Below are positions 6,737 to 14,408 of a stretch of 33,341 bases of DNA, piece by piece. Position numbers and translations under genes: made by a program. Source of the stretch: SZUA-287 sp036397975. Its GTDB lineage: Bacteria > Bacteroidota > Ignavibacteria > UBA10030 > UBA6906. The stretch lies in the NCBI GenBank assembly GCA_036397975.1, contig DASWHW010000026.1, positions 1-33,341 of the forward strand. Direction: 5' to 3'. The notes under the pieces were generated by a model. That model saw only the letters and a program-made list of their open reading frames with translations, did not search any database and had not been told where the DNA came from. Position 1 is the stretch's first letter; every line of letters starts with the position of its first letter.

Positions 6737-8431
6737 ATGAAAAAGTTGTTTTCAGTCTGGTCCTGTTTGGGCCTGAGTATGGTCATCGCCAGTTGCGCCG
6801 GTCAGGCGCCACCCGGGGGCGGACCGCCGGATACGATTCCTCCTTCGGTCATCGGAACGATTCCGGATACCAATGCCGTCCGTGTCCAAACGGATAAGGT
6901 CGAATTAGAATTCAGCGAGTATGTCGATCGGAGGAGCGCTGAGGAGTCGATCTTCATTTCTCCGTACATCAGCAAGGTTGAATATGACTGGAGCGGAACC
7001 ACGCTGACAGTCGAGTTTGGCGAAGAGCTGAAGAACAACACGACATACGTGGTGAATGTTGGGACTGACGTAAAAGATCTACGCGCCAGCAATCGCATGG
7101 CAGCAGGTTTCACCCTTGCTTTTTCGACCGGGGATTCCATCGACCGCGGATCGGTAAGCGGCAAAGTATTCGACGAGAAACCAGAAGGACTGATGATCTT
7201 TGCGTACTCCTTGAGCTCGCGAGATCCAGATACCCTCGATCCGGGTGTTGTTTCTCCCGACTACATAATGCAGACCGGAAAGGATGGCCTCTTCACTCTT
7301 TCCAACATTCGAATTGACACGTACCGACTCTTTGCCATTCAGGACAAATTCAAAAACCTTCTGTACGATAAACAAATTGACCAATATGGTGTCTGGGTTT
7401 CCGATGTGGCTCTTTCCCGGGAGGAGATACACGCGTCTGGCGTACAATTCCGCTTAGCAGTGGAAGACACTGCACGACCGTTTGTTTCCCGCGCCCAGGC
7501 GTTTGACCGAAACAGCATTCAGGTCCGTTTCAGTGAGCCGATTGACAGCCTGACCGTGCAACCCTCTTCGTTTAAGGTCAGCGATACTCTCGGCACAAAC
7601 GGGATTAATATTCGATTGGCATACCGGGTGACACAAGCACCTTCAATTGTTCAGATGCGAACGGAACAGCCATTGAAAGCTGGAGAGATCTACAGACTGA
7701 TTGCTACTGGCATTCGCGACACGGTAGGAAACCTCATCGATTCATCATCTTCCGCAGTTTTCTTTGAGGGTGTGGACACTCCTGATACTTTGTCGCCGCG
7801 GCTATCGTTTGCTGGCTTGGAGAGGGATAGCGTCAAGGGGTATCCTGTGGTCGGGCCGATTGTTTTTCTTTTCTCGGAGGCGGTCGATTTGCCGGTGGCG
7901 GAGAAAGCAACTGCAATCAAGGATGAATCAGGCTTCATGGTGCACGGATCGTTTCACTGGAACACAGCTGCGACCCTTCTTTGGGCGCCGCAGAAGCCGT
8001 TCAAAAGCAAGCAATGGTATACGGTATCTGTAACGATGAACTCGGTGCGTGACCTTGCCGGTAACCAGTCGAAGGATTCGATCGTGAGCCGTTCGTTTCT
8101 GACTTTTGATATCAGTGAAACCGGGTCATTGGACGGCAGAGTGATGGAGGGAATGAAAGATTCGAGCGAAAGACGCATATACGTCCAGGCGCGGAATCTT
8201 AACGGCGCCATGCGTCAGGTACTTGCAGCTCAGGATGGGAAGTTCAAGTTCGAGGAACTGCCTGAAGGGCGGTATTCGCTCTCTGCATTTAAGGATTCAC
8301 GGGGTGATGGAAAGTATAACTACGGCCATGTTTTCCCCTTTGCGCCATCGGATGCATTCTTTACATATCCTGATACCGTTCGTGTGAGGGCCCGGTGGGG
8401 AGTGGAAGACATCAAGATAGACTTCAAATGA
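6737..8431 (+). CDS. Ig-like (Big_5) domain lipoprotein
   Basis: This is a 564-residue protein. The frame is open from 6581, but the ATG at 6737 is chosen because it follows AAAGGG at good spacing and gives MKKLFSVWSCLGLSMVIASC, a lipoprotein signal with the modified Cys at 20. A Gly/Pro-rich linker (APPGGGPPDTIPPSV) leads into a Big_5-type Ig-like domain (residues about 30-125: NAVRVQTDKVELEFSEYVD to AFSTGDS). Two more such strands with SEPID and SEAVD motifs follow. The C-terminus (DGRVMEG...FKFEELPEGRYSLSAFKD) resembles a carboxypeptidase-regulatory-like sandwich. The protein is probably a structural or surface lipoprotein; its partner is unknown. It is convergent with, and 6 bp from, the SPOR gene. 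Confidence 0.9.
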   Translation: MKKLFSVWSCLGLSMVIASCAGQAPPGGGPPDTIPPSVIGTIPDTNAVRVQTDKVELEFSEYVDRRSAEESIFISPYISKVEYDWSGTTLTVEFGEELKNNTTYVVNVGTDVKDLRASNRMAAGFTLAFSTGDSIDRGSVSGKVFDEKPEGLMIFAYSLSSRDPDTLDPGVVSPDYIMQTGKDGLFTLSNIRIDTYRLFAIQDKFKNLLYDKQIDQYGVWVSDVALSREEIHASGVQFRLAVEDTARPFVSRAQAFDRNSIQVRFSEPIDSLTVQPSSFKVSDTLGTNGINIRLAYRVTQAPSIVQMRTEQPLKAGEIYRLIATGIRDTVGNLIDSSSSAVFFEGVDTPDTLSPRLSFAGLERDSVKGYPVVGPIVFLFSEAVDLPVAEKATAIKDESGFMVHGSFHWNTAATLLWAPQKPFKSKQWYTVSVTMNSVRDLAGNQSKDSIVSRSFLTFDISETGSLDGRVMEGMKDSSERRIYVQARNLNGAMRQVLAAQDGKFKFEELPEGRYSLSAFKDSRGDGKYNYGHVFPFAPSDAFFTYPDTVRVRARWGVEDIKIDFK

Positions 8432-8437
8432 CAAAAT

Positions 8438-8959
8438 CTACTTTTGACCACCGGTGAGGCGAGGGGAAAGTTTCTCGATCTTATCCGGAACAATCCACGC
8501 ATTGCGGTATCCGTGTTCCCCAAGCCGCTTGCTCAACTTGTCCGCTTCGAACCGTGTCCGAAAATTCCCACCTCTGATCTTGTACACCGGCGCATCATAC
8601 ACCACGTAGAACTTCTCTTCAGGAAAAAGGGCTTCTGCCTCCGCCTTCTTCATGTTTGCCTCTTCAAAATCTGTCGAAGAAAACAGTTGGACGCGAAACC
8701 CTTGAATAAATTCGGGCTCAGGTTCCTGCTCGACAATCTGTGAGTCCACAGGAGTTGGAGCCACTGAATCCGTTATCGATTTTCTGAAATATTCGTCCAG
8801 GTCAGCATCGTATTCTGAGGGTCGGAACTCCGCTTCATACGCGGCCAGCTCATCGCTGTCGACGGTAGTACCACCAGATGATTCATTGCCCGTTGTGCCG
8901 CCACCTGAGCAACCTGCAATAATGAGCGCGATTGGTATTATAGAAAAGACAACTCGCAT
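8438..8959 (-). CDS. SPOR-domain lipoprotein
   Basis: This is a 173-residue protein. The ATG at 8959 follows AAGAGGTGA and opens onto MRVVFSIIPIALIIAGC, a lipobox with Cys17; a start seven codons earlier is open but lacks this fit. A Gly/Ser/Glu-rich linker leads to a SPOR domain at residues about 92-165 (FRVQLFSSTDFEEANMKKAE to YRNAWIVPD). SPOR domains bind denuded septal peptidoglycan, so the protein is expected at the division site or envelope. It starts 1 bp after the stop of the next SPOR gene upstream and is the last gene of a deoC operon. Confidence 0.92.
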   Translation of the reverse strand: MRVVFSIIPIALIIAGCSGGGTTGNESSGGTTVDSDELAAYEAEFRPSEYDADLDEYFRKSITDSVAPTPVDSQIVEQEPEPEFIQGFRVQLFSSTDFEEANMKKAEAEALFPEEKFYVVYDAPVYKIRGGNFRTRFEADKLSKRLGEHGYRNAWIVPDKIEKLSPRLTGGQK

Positions 8960-8960
8960 G

Positions 8961-9428
8961 TCACCTCTTAAGCTGCACAACCCAGGAGTCTTTGTAATCT
9001 ATTGGAAATTCACGATACATTTTCTGTTTAAACTGTTCTGCCTGTTCATATGTTTCAAAAAAGCCAATACGCACTTGGTAAAGACTGTAGACGGGATGAA
9101 AATCATTGAACACAGGGAGATGATAACGATCGCGGGTAGTTAATTGAATCGCAGTTGCATTCTTTGGATCTTTGAAGGCGCCGATTTGAACCATAAAGCG
9201 AATAGTGGCAGATGGCGATCGGGCGTCAACAGTGTTCTTTGATTTCGCAGACATGGATCGAACCGTATCGACGGATGTCTCGAATTTCAAAGCGTTTTTG
9301 GATGGAGGCGCAACGGTGTCGCGGGGGATAGCGCTTTGTGTGTAGTCGGTGGCTGGTTCTGAACTGCATGCGATGAGACCGATTGTTGCGGCTGCAAAAA
9401 CGAGGACGATGAGCGCGTGACGGATCAC
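8961..9428 (-). CDS. SPOR-domain lipoprotein
   Basis: This is a 155-residue protein starting at GTG 9428, which overlaps the deoC stop as GTGA. The signal MIRHALIVLVFAAATIGLIAC gives a lipidated Cys21. A Ser/Thr-rich linker is followed by a SPOR domain at about 78-153 (FMVQIGAFKDPKNATA, SLYQVRIGFFETYEQAEQF, SWVVQLKR). Two different SPOR lipoproteins in tandem suggest duplication followed by divergence. The likely role is peptidoglycan binding. Confidence 0.92.
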   Translation of the reverse strand: MIRHALIVLVFAAATIGLIACSSEPATDYTQSAIPRDTVAPPSKNALKFETSVDTVRSMSAKSKNTVDARSPSATIRFMVQIGAFKDPKNATAIQLTTRDRYHLPVFNDFHPVYSLYQVRIGFFETYEQAEQFKQKMYREFPIDYKDSWVVQLKR

Positions 9429-10324
9429 TGGTATCCTTTCACTGCTTCAGCCGGTTGACCATCTGGCGCTGTTGCAACGATTTTGACGCTTGCGCTTGCA
9501 CCGATCCGGTCCGCGCCGCTTGCAACCATGGCAAGTGCATCCTCGCGTGTTCGAACACCCCCCGAGGCCTTTACGCCCATCGCGCTCCCAACGATCCTTC
9601 GCATCAAAGCAATGTCTCCTGCCGTGGCTCCCCCCTTGCTAAACCCGGTGGAGGTTTTTACGAAGTCGGCACCGGCGCGCTTTGCGAGAATGCATGCTTT
9701 GATTTTTTCCTCGTCGGTGAGCAATGCAGTCTCCAGAATTACCTTTGTGAGCATGCGATAGCGTCGGGCGGTGCTTACCACGGCAAAGATATCATTCTCG
9801 ACATAATCGTATTCTCCGGACTTCAGCATGCCGACGTTCATCACCATATCCAATTCTGTCGCGCCATCGCGGATTGCCTGCTCTGCCTCGAAAGCTTTCG
9901 AAGCGGTTGACGTTGCACCAAGAGGAAAGCCTATGACGGTACATACTTTAACGCTTGTCTCACGCAAGAGTTTCGCAGCGAGCGGGACATACCCGGGATT
10001 AATACAGACACTTGCAAAGTTGAACTTCTTTGCTTCCGCGCAAAGAGTCTCGACCTCCTTTGCCTGAGCATCGGGCTTCAACAATGTGTGGTCGATCATT
10101 CTTGCCAGGTCGGGTTCAATGCCTCCCGCCGCATCCACGCCAACGCCAGCCGTAACGCGAGCCGCACCGTTGCGGACGATTGTCTGCACCCCCTCGCGGT
10201 TATGAATAACACAGAGGTTGTCGGAGCAAATACCATCCTTGCAACACTCGTGACCATTCTGCTTACCGGAGAGCTTTTCTGCCAGTATTTCGTCTATGAT
10301 TCTGTCGATCTCTTGCCTGTTCAT
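9425..10324 (-). CDS. deoC: Deoxyribose-phosphate aldolase
   Basis: This is a 299-residue cytoplasmic enzyme that cleaves 2-deoxyribose-5-phosphate to glyceraldehyde-3-phosphate and acetaldehyde. The catalytic residues of class I DeoC are present: Asp159 in ELDMVMNVG, Schiff-base Lys223 in FVKTSTGFS and Lys252 in GVKASGGVRT. DeoC is usually near 220 residues, and here an extra N-terminal segment of about 70 residues carries four cysteines (Cys27, Cys28, Cys33, Cys38). The open frame continues to 10411, but ATG 10324 gives the natural start MNRQEIDRII. The gene heads an operon with two SPOR lipoproteins, sharing 4 bp with the first, and diverges from the aminotransferase gene. Confidence 0.96.
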   Translation of the reverse strand: MNRQEIDRIIDEILAEKLSGKQNGHECCKDGICSDNLCVIHNREGVQTIVRNGAARVTAGVGVDAAGGIEPDLARMIDHTLLKPDAQAKEVETLCAEAKKFNFASVCINPGYVPLAAKLLRETSVKVCTVIGFPLGATSTASKAFEAEQAIRDGATELDMVMNVGMLKSGEYDYVENDIFAVVSTARRYRMLTKVILETALLTDEEKIKACILAKRAGADFVKTSTGFSKGGATAGDIALMRRIVGSAMGVKASGGVRTREDALAMVASGADRIGASASVKIVATAPDGQPAEAVKGYQ

Positions 10325-10458
10325 CTTCAATCTTTGGCTGGACGTAATAACAACTCGACACTGCTCATTGAAAATACCACTTTCCGGGGAGATTGCAAAA
10401 GGCCAGAGCAAAATCCACGAATTGATACTCCCAGGCGATTTGGATACATTCCCTCAGC

Positions 10459-11637
10459 ATGACGAAATTCTCTCATAGAACGAACTGGCAACGCTCTCCC
10501 AATCGGCTGACGGGATTGCTTGAAGCTGCCCGGGCAGATGGAAGCGCTGTTGTTGATCTCACCCTCTCCAACCCCACGCAATGTGGCATCCTCTATCCCG
10601 ATGAGTTGATTCTAGCTGCAGTGCGGCAGAGGGCGATCCTTCGATATGAGCCGGATCCTCGCGGTATTCCAACTGCACGGAAAGCTGTCGGAGAGTATTA
10701 TCGAGAGCGCGGAATTACCGTCGGTGATGATGCGATCCTCCTGACGGCGAGTACCAGTGAGGCATATTGGATTGCGTTTGAGACGCTGTGTGACCAGGGT
10801 GATGCGATCGCCGTTCCGGTGCCCACCTATCCGCTCTTTGAATACCTGGCACAACTCAGTGGCGTCAAGACGATTTCTTATTCCCTGCGCAATGACGGAC
10901 ATTGGTCGATCGATCTGGAGTCCCTGGAGGCCGCTTGCAGAGAAGGGGTGAAGGCGTTGGTCTTTGTCCATCCCCATAACCCAACCGGCATGTTTTTGAA
11001 GAATGATCAGTTTGCCCTCATCAAAAAATTGGCAAGCAAGTTTGGTATTGCCCTCATCGTAGATGAGGTATTCCGCGATTATCCACTTTGCGAGGACGCA
11101 ACCCGCGTCGCATCGACTGCTTCGGAACACGAGGTTCTCGTCTTTACTCTCAATGGGATATCAAAATCGATCGGCCTTCCTCAGATGAAACTGGGCTGGA
11201 TCGTCGTGTCCGGTCCGGATGACCTGCGAAGAGAAGCGATGGGGAGGATGGAAATAGTCGCGGATTCGTTTCTCTCTGTCAATGCAATGGTGCAGCATGG
11301 ACTTCCGGAACTGATGCAGGCCGGGAAAGGAGTTCGCGAACAAATTGTTGACCGAGTTCAAACAAACCTCGGAGTTCTTCAGGAGAATCTTACAGGAACT
11401 CCACTGACCCTGCGCAACCCTGAAGGGGGATGGTACGCATGCATGAAAGTGCCAAACACCAGATCTGAAGAGAAGTGGGTTGAATCGCTCCTGAAAGAAC
11501 GCCATGTTCTTGTTCATCCGGGATACTTCTTCGACTTCGCGGATGATCGTACACTTATTCTGTCGCTTCTTCCAAAGCCGGAAAACTTCTTGAAGGGCGT
11601 GAATGCCATGACTCAACATATTGCGGAATTAGGATGA
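10459..11637 (+). CDS. PLP-dependent aminotransferase, class I/II
   Basis: This is a 392-residue fold-type I aminotransferase. The features are VDLTLSNPT (33-41), ASTSEAYWIAFETL around the phosphate-binding site, HPHNPTGMF with the substrate-contacting Asn, IVDEVFRDYPL with the Asp that contacts the pyridine nitrogen, and the PLP lysine Lys236 in NGISKSIGLPQMKLGW. Similar proteins are annotated as alanine- or aspartate-type aminotransferases; the amino donor cannot be read from sequence. The start at ATG 10459 has no strong ribosome site. It is divergent from deoC across 134 bp and followed by an independently promoted gene. Confidence 0.93.
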   Translation: MTKFSHRTNWQRSPNRLTGLLEAARADGSAVVDLTLSNPTQCGILYPDELILAAVRQRAILRYEPDPRGIPTARKAVGEYYRERGITVGDDAILLTASTSEAYWIAFETLCDQGDAIAVPVPTYPLFEYLAQLSGVKTISYSLRNDGHWSIDLESLEAACREGVKALVFVHPHNPTGMFLKNDQFALIKKLASKFGIALIVDEVFRDYPLCEDATRVASTASEHEVLVFTLNGISKSIGLPQMKLGWIVVSGPDDLRREAMGRMEIVADSFLSVNAMVQHGLPELMQAGKGVREQIVDRVQTNLGVLQENLTGTPLTLRNPEGGWYACMKVPNTRSEEKWVESLLKERHVLVHPGYFFDFADDRTLILSLLPKPENFLKGVNAMTQHIAELG

Positions 11638-11640
11638 TAT

Positions 11641-11670
11641 TTGTTAAGTGGCGAATAATAGGTATCTTTG
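11641..11670 (+). promoter_or_regulatory. Bacteroidota-type promoter
   Basis: TTG (11641-11643), 19 bp, then TATCTTTG (11663-11670). This matches the Bacteroidota sigma-ABfr consensus TTG/TAnnTTTG exactly. It sits 37 bp upstream of the ATG at 11708, immediately after the aminotransferase stop. Confidence 0.65.
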
Positions 11671-11707
11671 TATCAAATATTTTTGAACAAAAAACCTCTG
11701 GGTGAAT

Positions 11708-12157
11708 ATGCGTCGACTTTTTTTTCTCATCGCTCTGACATCGGTCCTGGGATCAGGTGCCGCAGCACAAGGGAAGGGCTTCGGTCTCGGGTTTATTCTT
11801 GGCGAACCGACCGGTCTCAGCTTCAAGCATTGGCTTTCCGGAACAAATGCGATTGACGGTGGGGCCGCTTGGTCTTTCGGGGACAAAGGCTATCTCCATC
11901 TTCACGCAGACTATCTATTCCATAAGTATGATCTCATCCGGGTGCAGAAGGGACGACTCCCTTTGTATTTTGGAGTGGGTGGAAGAATTGGGTTTGCGAC
12001 AAGCACGCGCGTTGGAGTGAGAGGCGTTGTTGGACTGAATTATCAGTTCCATGATGCTCCATTGGATGCGTTCTTGGAGCTAGCTCCTATTCTGGATCTT
12101 GTTCCGGCGACACGCTTTACACTGAACGGCGGAATCGGCATGAGGTTTTTCTTTTAG
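11708..12157 (+). CDS. Small predicted outer-membrane beta-barrel protein
   Basis: This is a 149-residue protein. ATG 11708 is used; an in-frame GTG two codons earlier is also possible. A signal peptide (MRRLFFLIALTSVLGSGAAAQG) is followed by alternating hydrophobic strands rich in Gly and aromatic residues (GFGLGFILGEPTGLSFKHWL, GGAAWSFGDKGYLHLHADYL, RVGVRGVVGLNYQFHD). The protein ends in GGIGMRFFF; a C-terminal Phe is a hallmark of proteins assembled into the outer membrane. The size suggests an 8-stranded barrel. No named family is recognised. Confidence 0.82.
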   Translation: MRRLFFLIALTSVLGSGAAAQGKGFGLGFILGEPTGLSFKHWLSGTNAIDGGAAWSFGDKGYLHLHADYLFHKYDLIRVQKGRLPLYFGVGGRIGFATSTRVGVRGVVGLNYQFHDAPLDAFLELAPILDLVPATRFTLNGGIGMRFFF

Positions 12158-12189
12158 AAAATCCTCCCAAAGGCGAATTCTCATGGTTT

Positions 12190-12220
12190 TTGCGAAGCAG
12201 TCAGTTTCTTTTTATATTTA
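12190..12220 (+). promoter_or_regulatory. Bacteroidota-type promoter
   Basis: TTG (12190-12192), 20 bp, then TATATTTA (12213-12220), one mismatch from TAnnTTTG. It lies 33 bp upstream of the Bax-inhibitor family start, which has an AGGAG ribosome site. Confidence 0.5.
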
Positions 12221-12253
12221 GCATAACGAATAACAACAATCAGGAGTTTTGTC

Positions 12254-12964
12254 ATGTCAGAATACGTGCAACAATCGCAGGCGCTTCCTGTTGAGCAAAC
12301 CGAAGAACTGCAGCGCGCGTTTCTTATCAAGGTGTACAGCTGGATGTTTGCAGGTCTTATGATCACCGGCATCACCGCTCTTTTCACGGTGAGTTCTGAG
12401 ATGTTGCTGGAATTAGTCTTCTCCAACCGTTTTGTCTTCTTCGGACTTATCATTGCTGAGTTGGGGTTGGTGATATGGCTTTCGGCACGCATCGAACGAA
12501 TGACCGCCGTGGCAGCGACGACCGCATTTCTTGTCTACGCAACTCTCTCGGGACTTACCCTGTCGGTTGTGTTCCTTGCCTATACCGCCGAGTCGTTGGC
12601 CTCGACCTTCTTTGTCACGGGCGGTACCTTCGGCGTCATGAGCGCTTATGGCTACCTCACGAAGCGGGATTTGACGAGTTTTGGGAGTTTTTTTATGATG
12701 GGGCTCGTAGGAGTCATCCTCGCGTCGGTAGTGAACATTTGGCTCGGAAGTGATACTCTCTATTGGATCGTGACGTACGTCGGTATTCTCATTTTTGTCG
12801 GACTCACCGCATACGACACTCAGAAAATCAAAAACATGAGCGTTGTCTCTCTTCAAGGAGGAGAAGTAGAGCAGAAGGGTGCAATCATGGGAGCGCTTCG
12901 ATTGTATCTGGATTTCATCAATCTTTTCTTGCTCTTATTGCGGGTGATGGGAAGCCGGCGTTAG
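12254..12964 (+). CDS. Bax inhibitor-1/YccA family membrane protein
   Basis: This is a 236-residue integral membrane protein with seven hydrophobic segments from about residue 27 to the end. The diagnostic C-terminal motif GLTAYDTQKIKNM is present, as is the N-terminal FLIKVYSWMFAGLMITGITA segment. The family (BI-1, YccA, YetJ) forms pH-sensitive calcium-leak-like channels or modulates FtsH; the bacterial physiological role is often unclear. The start at ATG 12254 is set by AGGAG nine bases upstream. The gene appears monocistronic, with its own promoter-like sequence and a hairpin after its stop. Confidence 0.95.
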   Translation: MSEYVQQSQALPVEQTEELQRAFLIKVYSWMFAGLMITGITALFTVSSEMLLELVFSNRFVFFGLIIAELGLVIWLSARIERMTAVAATTAFLVYATLSGLTLSVVFLAYTAESLASTFFVTGGTFGVMSAYGYLTKRDLTSFGSFFMMGLVGVILASVVNIWLGSDTLYWIVTYVGILIFVGLTAYDTQKIKNMSVVSLQGGEVEQKGAIMGALRLYLDFINLFLLLLRVMGSRR

Positions 12965-12996
12965 TCAGTCGCACCACCACACCCTACTCAATTAGG

Positions 12997-13022
12997 AAAG
13001 CCGGCCTGCCTTGGCCGGCTTT
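12997..13022 (+). terminator. Strong hairpin between the Bax-inhibitor gene and rmuC
   Basis: AAAGCCGGCC (12997-13006) and GGCCGGCTTT (13013-13022) form a perfect 10-bp stem with a 6-nt loop. The arm ends in TTT but no longer U-tract follows. It is most likely the terminator of the Bax-inhibitor gene and argues against an rmuC start at the TTG inside it (13011). Confidence 0.75.
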
Positions 13023-13061
13023 GATATTTCGTTCACACTGTTGGTCAACCAAAAGCACTTC

Positions 13062-14408
13062 GTGGACTTTCTCACACTCATTCTTCTCGTCTTCATCGTC
13101 ATTCTGGCGGGAGTGGTTCTCTATCTCCTTTTTCGGAAGGCGTCGAACGAACCTTCCAGAAGGATTGACCTCGAACTGCATTCATTGAAAGAGGCTGTTG
13201 ACCGTACGGAACGACTTGTCAACGAGGAAATAGGAAAGAGCAGGGTGGAGTCGGAGCGGATGCTGCGTTCGATGCGGGAGGAACTGGGGGGCGCTGTCTC
13301 TCGCAACACGGATTCACAACTCACCCGCATGTCCGATATTGCCCAATTGCAAAAAAACCAACTTGATACATTCGCGCAGCAACTTTCTCGTCTCACCGAC
13401 TCGAATGAACAGAAGCTGGACGGACTGCGAACGGTGGTAGAAAACAAATTGAAATTGATGCTGGAAGAGAATAGTCAGAAGCTCGAGCAGATGCGTGCAA
13501 CGGTCGATGAAAAACTGCACAACACCCTCGAACGTCGACTCGGTGAATCGTTCCGCATCGTGAGTGAGAGGCTGGAACAAGTTCATCAGGGCCTTGGCGA
13601 TATGCAATCTCTTGCTGCTGGGGTCGGAGACTTGAAGAAAGTGCTGACGAATGTGAAGGCCCGCGGCACCTGGGGTGAATTTCAGCTTGGCGGCATACTC
13701 GAGCAAATGTTGAGCCCCGATCAGTATGCCAAGAATGTTGCTACCCGTCCGGGGGCAAGTGAACGCGTTGAGTATGCAGTTCGCATGCCGGGACAAAGCG
13801 GAGTCGACAACGAATGCATTTGGCTTCCGATCGATGCGAAGTTCCCGCAGGAAGACTACCATCGTCTTGTCGAAGCGCAGGAGAACGCAAATCCTGTTCT
13901 CGTGGAGGAAGCAGCAAAACAACTGGAGTCGAGGATCAAAGCAGGTGCCAAGGCTATCCGGGAAAAGTACATTGCTCCGCCCTATACCACGGATTTTGGA
14001 ATCATGTTTCTCCCCATCGAAAGTTTGTACGCTGAGATTCTCCGGCGACCCGGCCTGGCGGAGGTCGTGCAACGTGAATACCGGGTCACGATTGCCGGAC
14101 CAACGACACTTGCGGCTCTTCTCAACAGTCTGCAAATGGGATTCAGGACGCTTGCAATCGAAAAGAGGTCGAGCGAAGTGTGGGCGTTGCTCGGCTCGGT
14201 AAAGACTGAGTTCGGGAAGTTCGGCGAGGTTCTCGCACGGACGCAGAAGAAATTGCAGGAAGCTTCAAACACCATCGACGATGCGGCAACGCGCACACGA
14301 GTGATAGAGCGAAAACTCCGCGACGTCCACGAGTTACCGGCAGGAGATGGGCAGATGATGATTGGATTCAACGCCGGTTCCGCGGAAGAAAAGGAGCAGA
14401 GCACTTAG
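13062..14408 (+). CDS. rmuC: DNA recombination protein RmuC family
   Basis: This is a 448-residue protein from GTG 13062, which gives a membrane-anchor start (VDFLTLILLVFIVILAGVVL). TTG codons at 13011 and 13041 are open, but the first lies inside a terminator hairpin; none of the three has a good ribosome site. Residues about 35-190 are a long coiled coil rich in Glu, Arg and Leu. Residues 200-400 are the RmuC nuclease-like core with ARGTWGEFQLGGILEQML, RVEYAVRMPG, WLPIDAKFPQEDY and FGIMFLPIESLYAEIL. RmuC limits recombination at inverted repeats; the core resembles PD-(D/E)XK nucleases. It converges with the acetyltransferase gene with a 4-bp overlap. Confidence 0.92.
   Translation: MDFLTLILLVFIVILAGVVLYLLFRKASNEPSRRIDLELHSLKEAVDRTERLVNEEIGKSRVESERMLRSMREELGGAVSRNTDSQLTRMSDIAQLQKNQLDTFAQQLSRLTDSNEQKLDGLRTVVENKLKLMLEENSQKLEQMRATVDEKLHNTLERRLGESFRIVSERLEQVHQGLGDMQSLAAGVGDLKKVLTNVKARGTWGEFQLGGILEQMLSPDQYAKNVATRPGASERVEYAVRMPGQSGVDNECIWLPIDAKFPQEDYHRLVEAQENANPVLVEEAAKQLESRIKAGAKAIREKYIAPPYTTDFGIMFLPIESLYAEILRRPGLAEVVQREYRVTIAGPTTLAALLNSLQMGFRTLAIEKRSSEVWALLGSVKTEFGKFGEVLARTQKKLQEASNTIDDAATRTRVIERKLRDVHELPAGDGQMMIGFNAGSAEEKEQST

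Noticed and set aside
13314..14135. 273-codon minus-strand open frame inside rmuC
   Set aside because: It is antisense to the conserved RmuC coiled coil and core, has no ribosome site and gives a Cys/His/Phe-rich unnatural composition.
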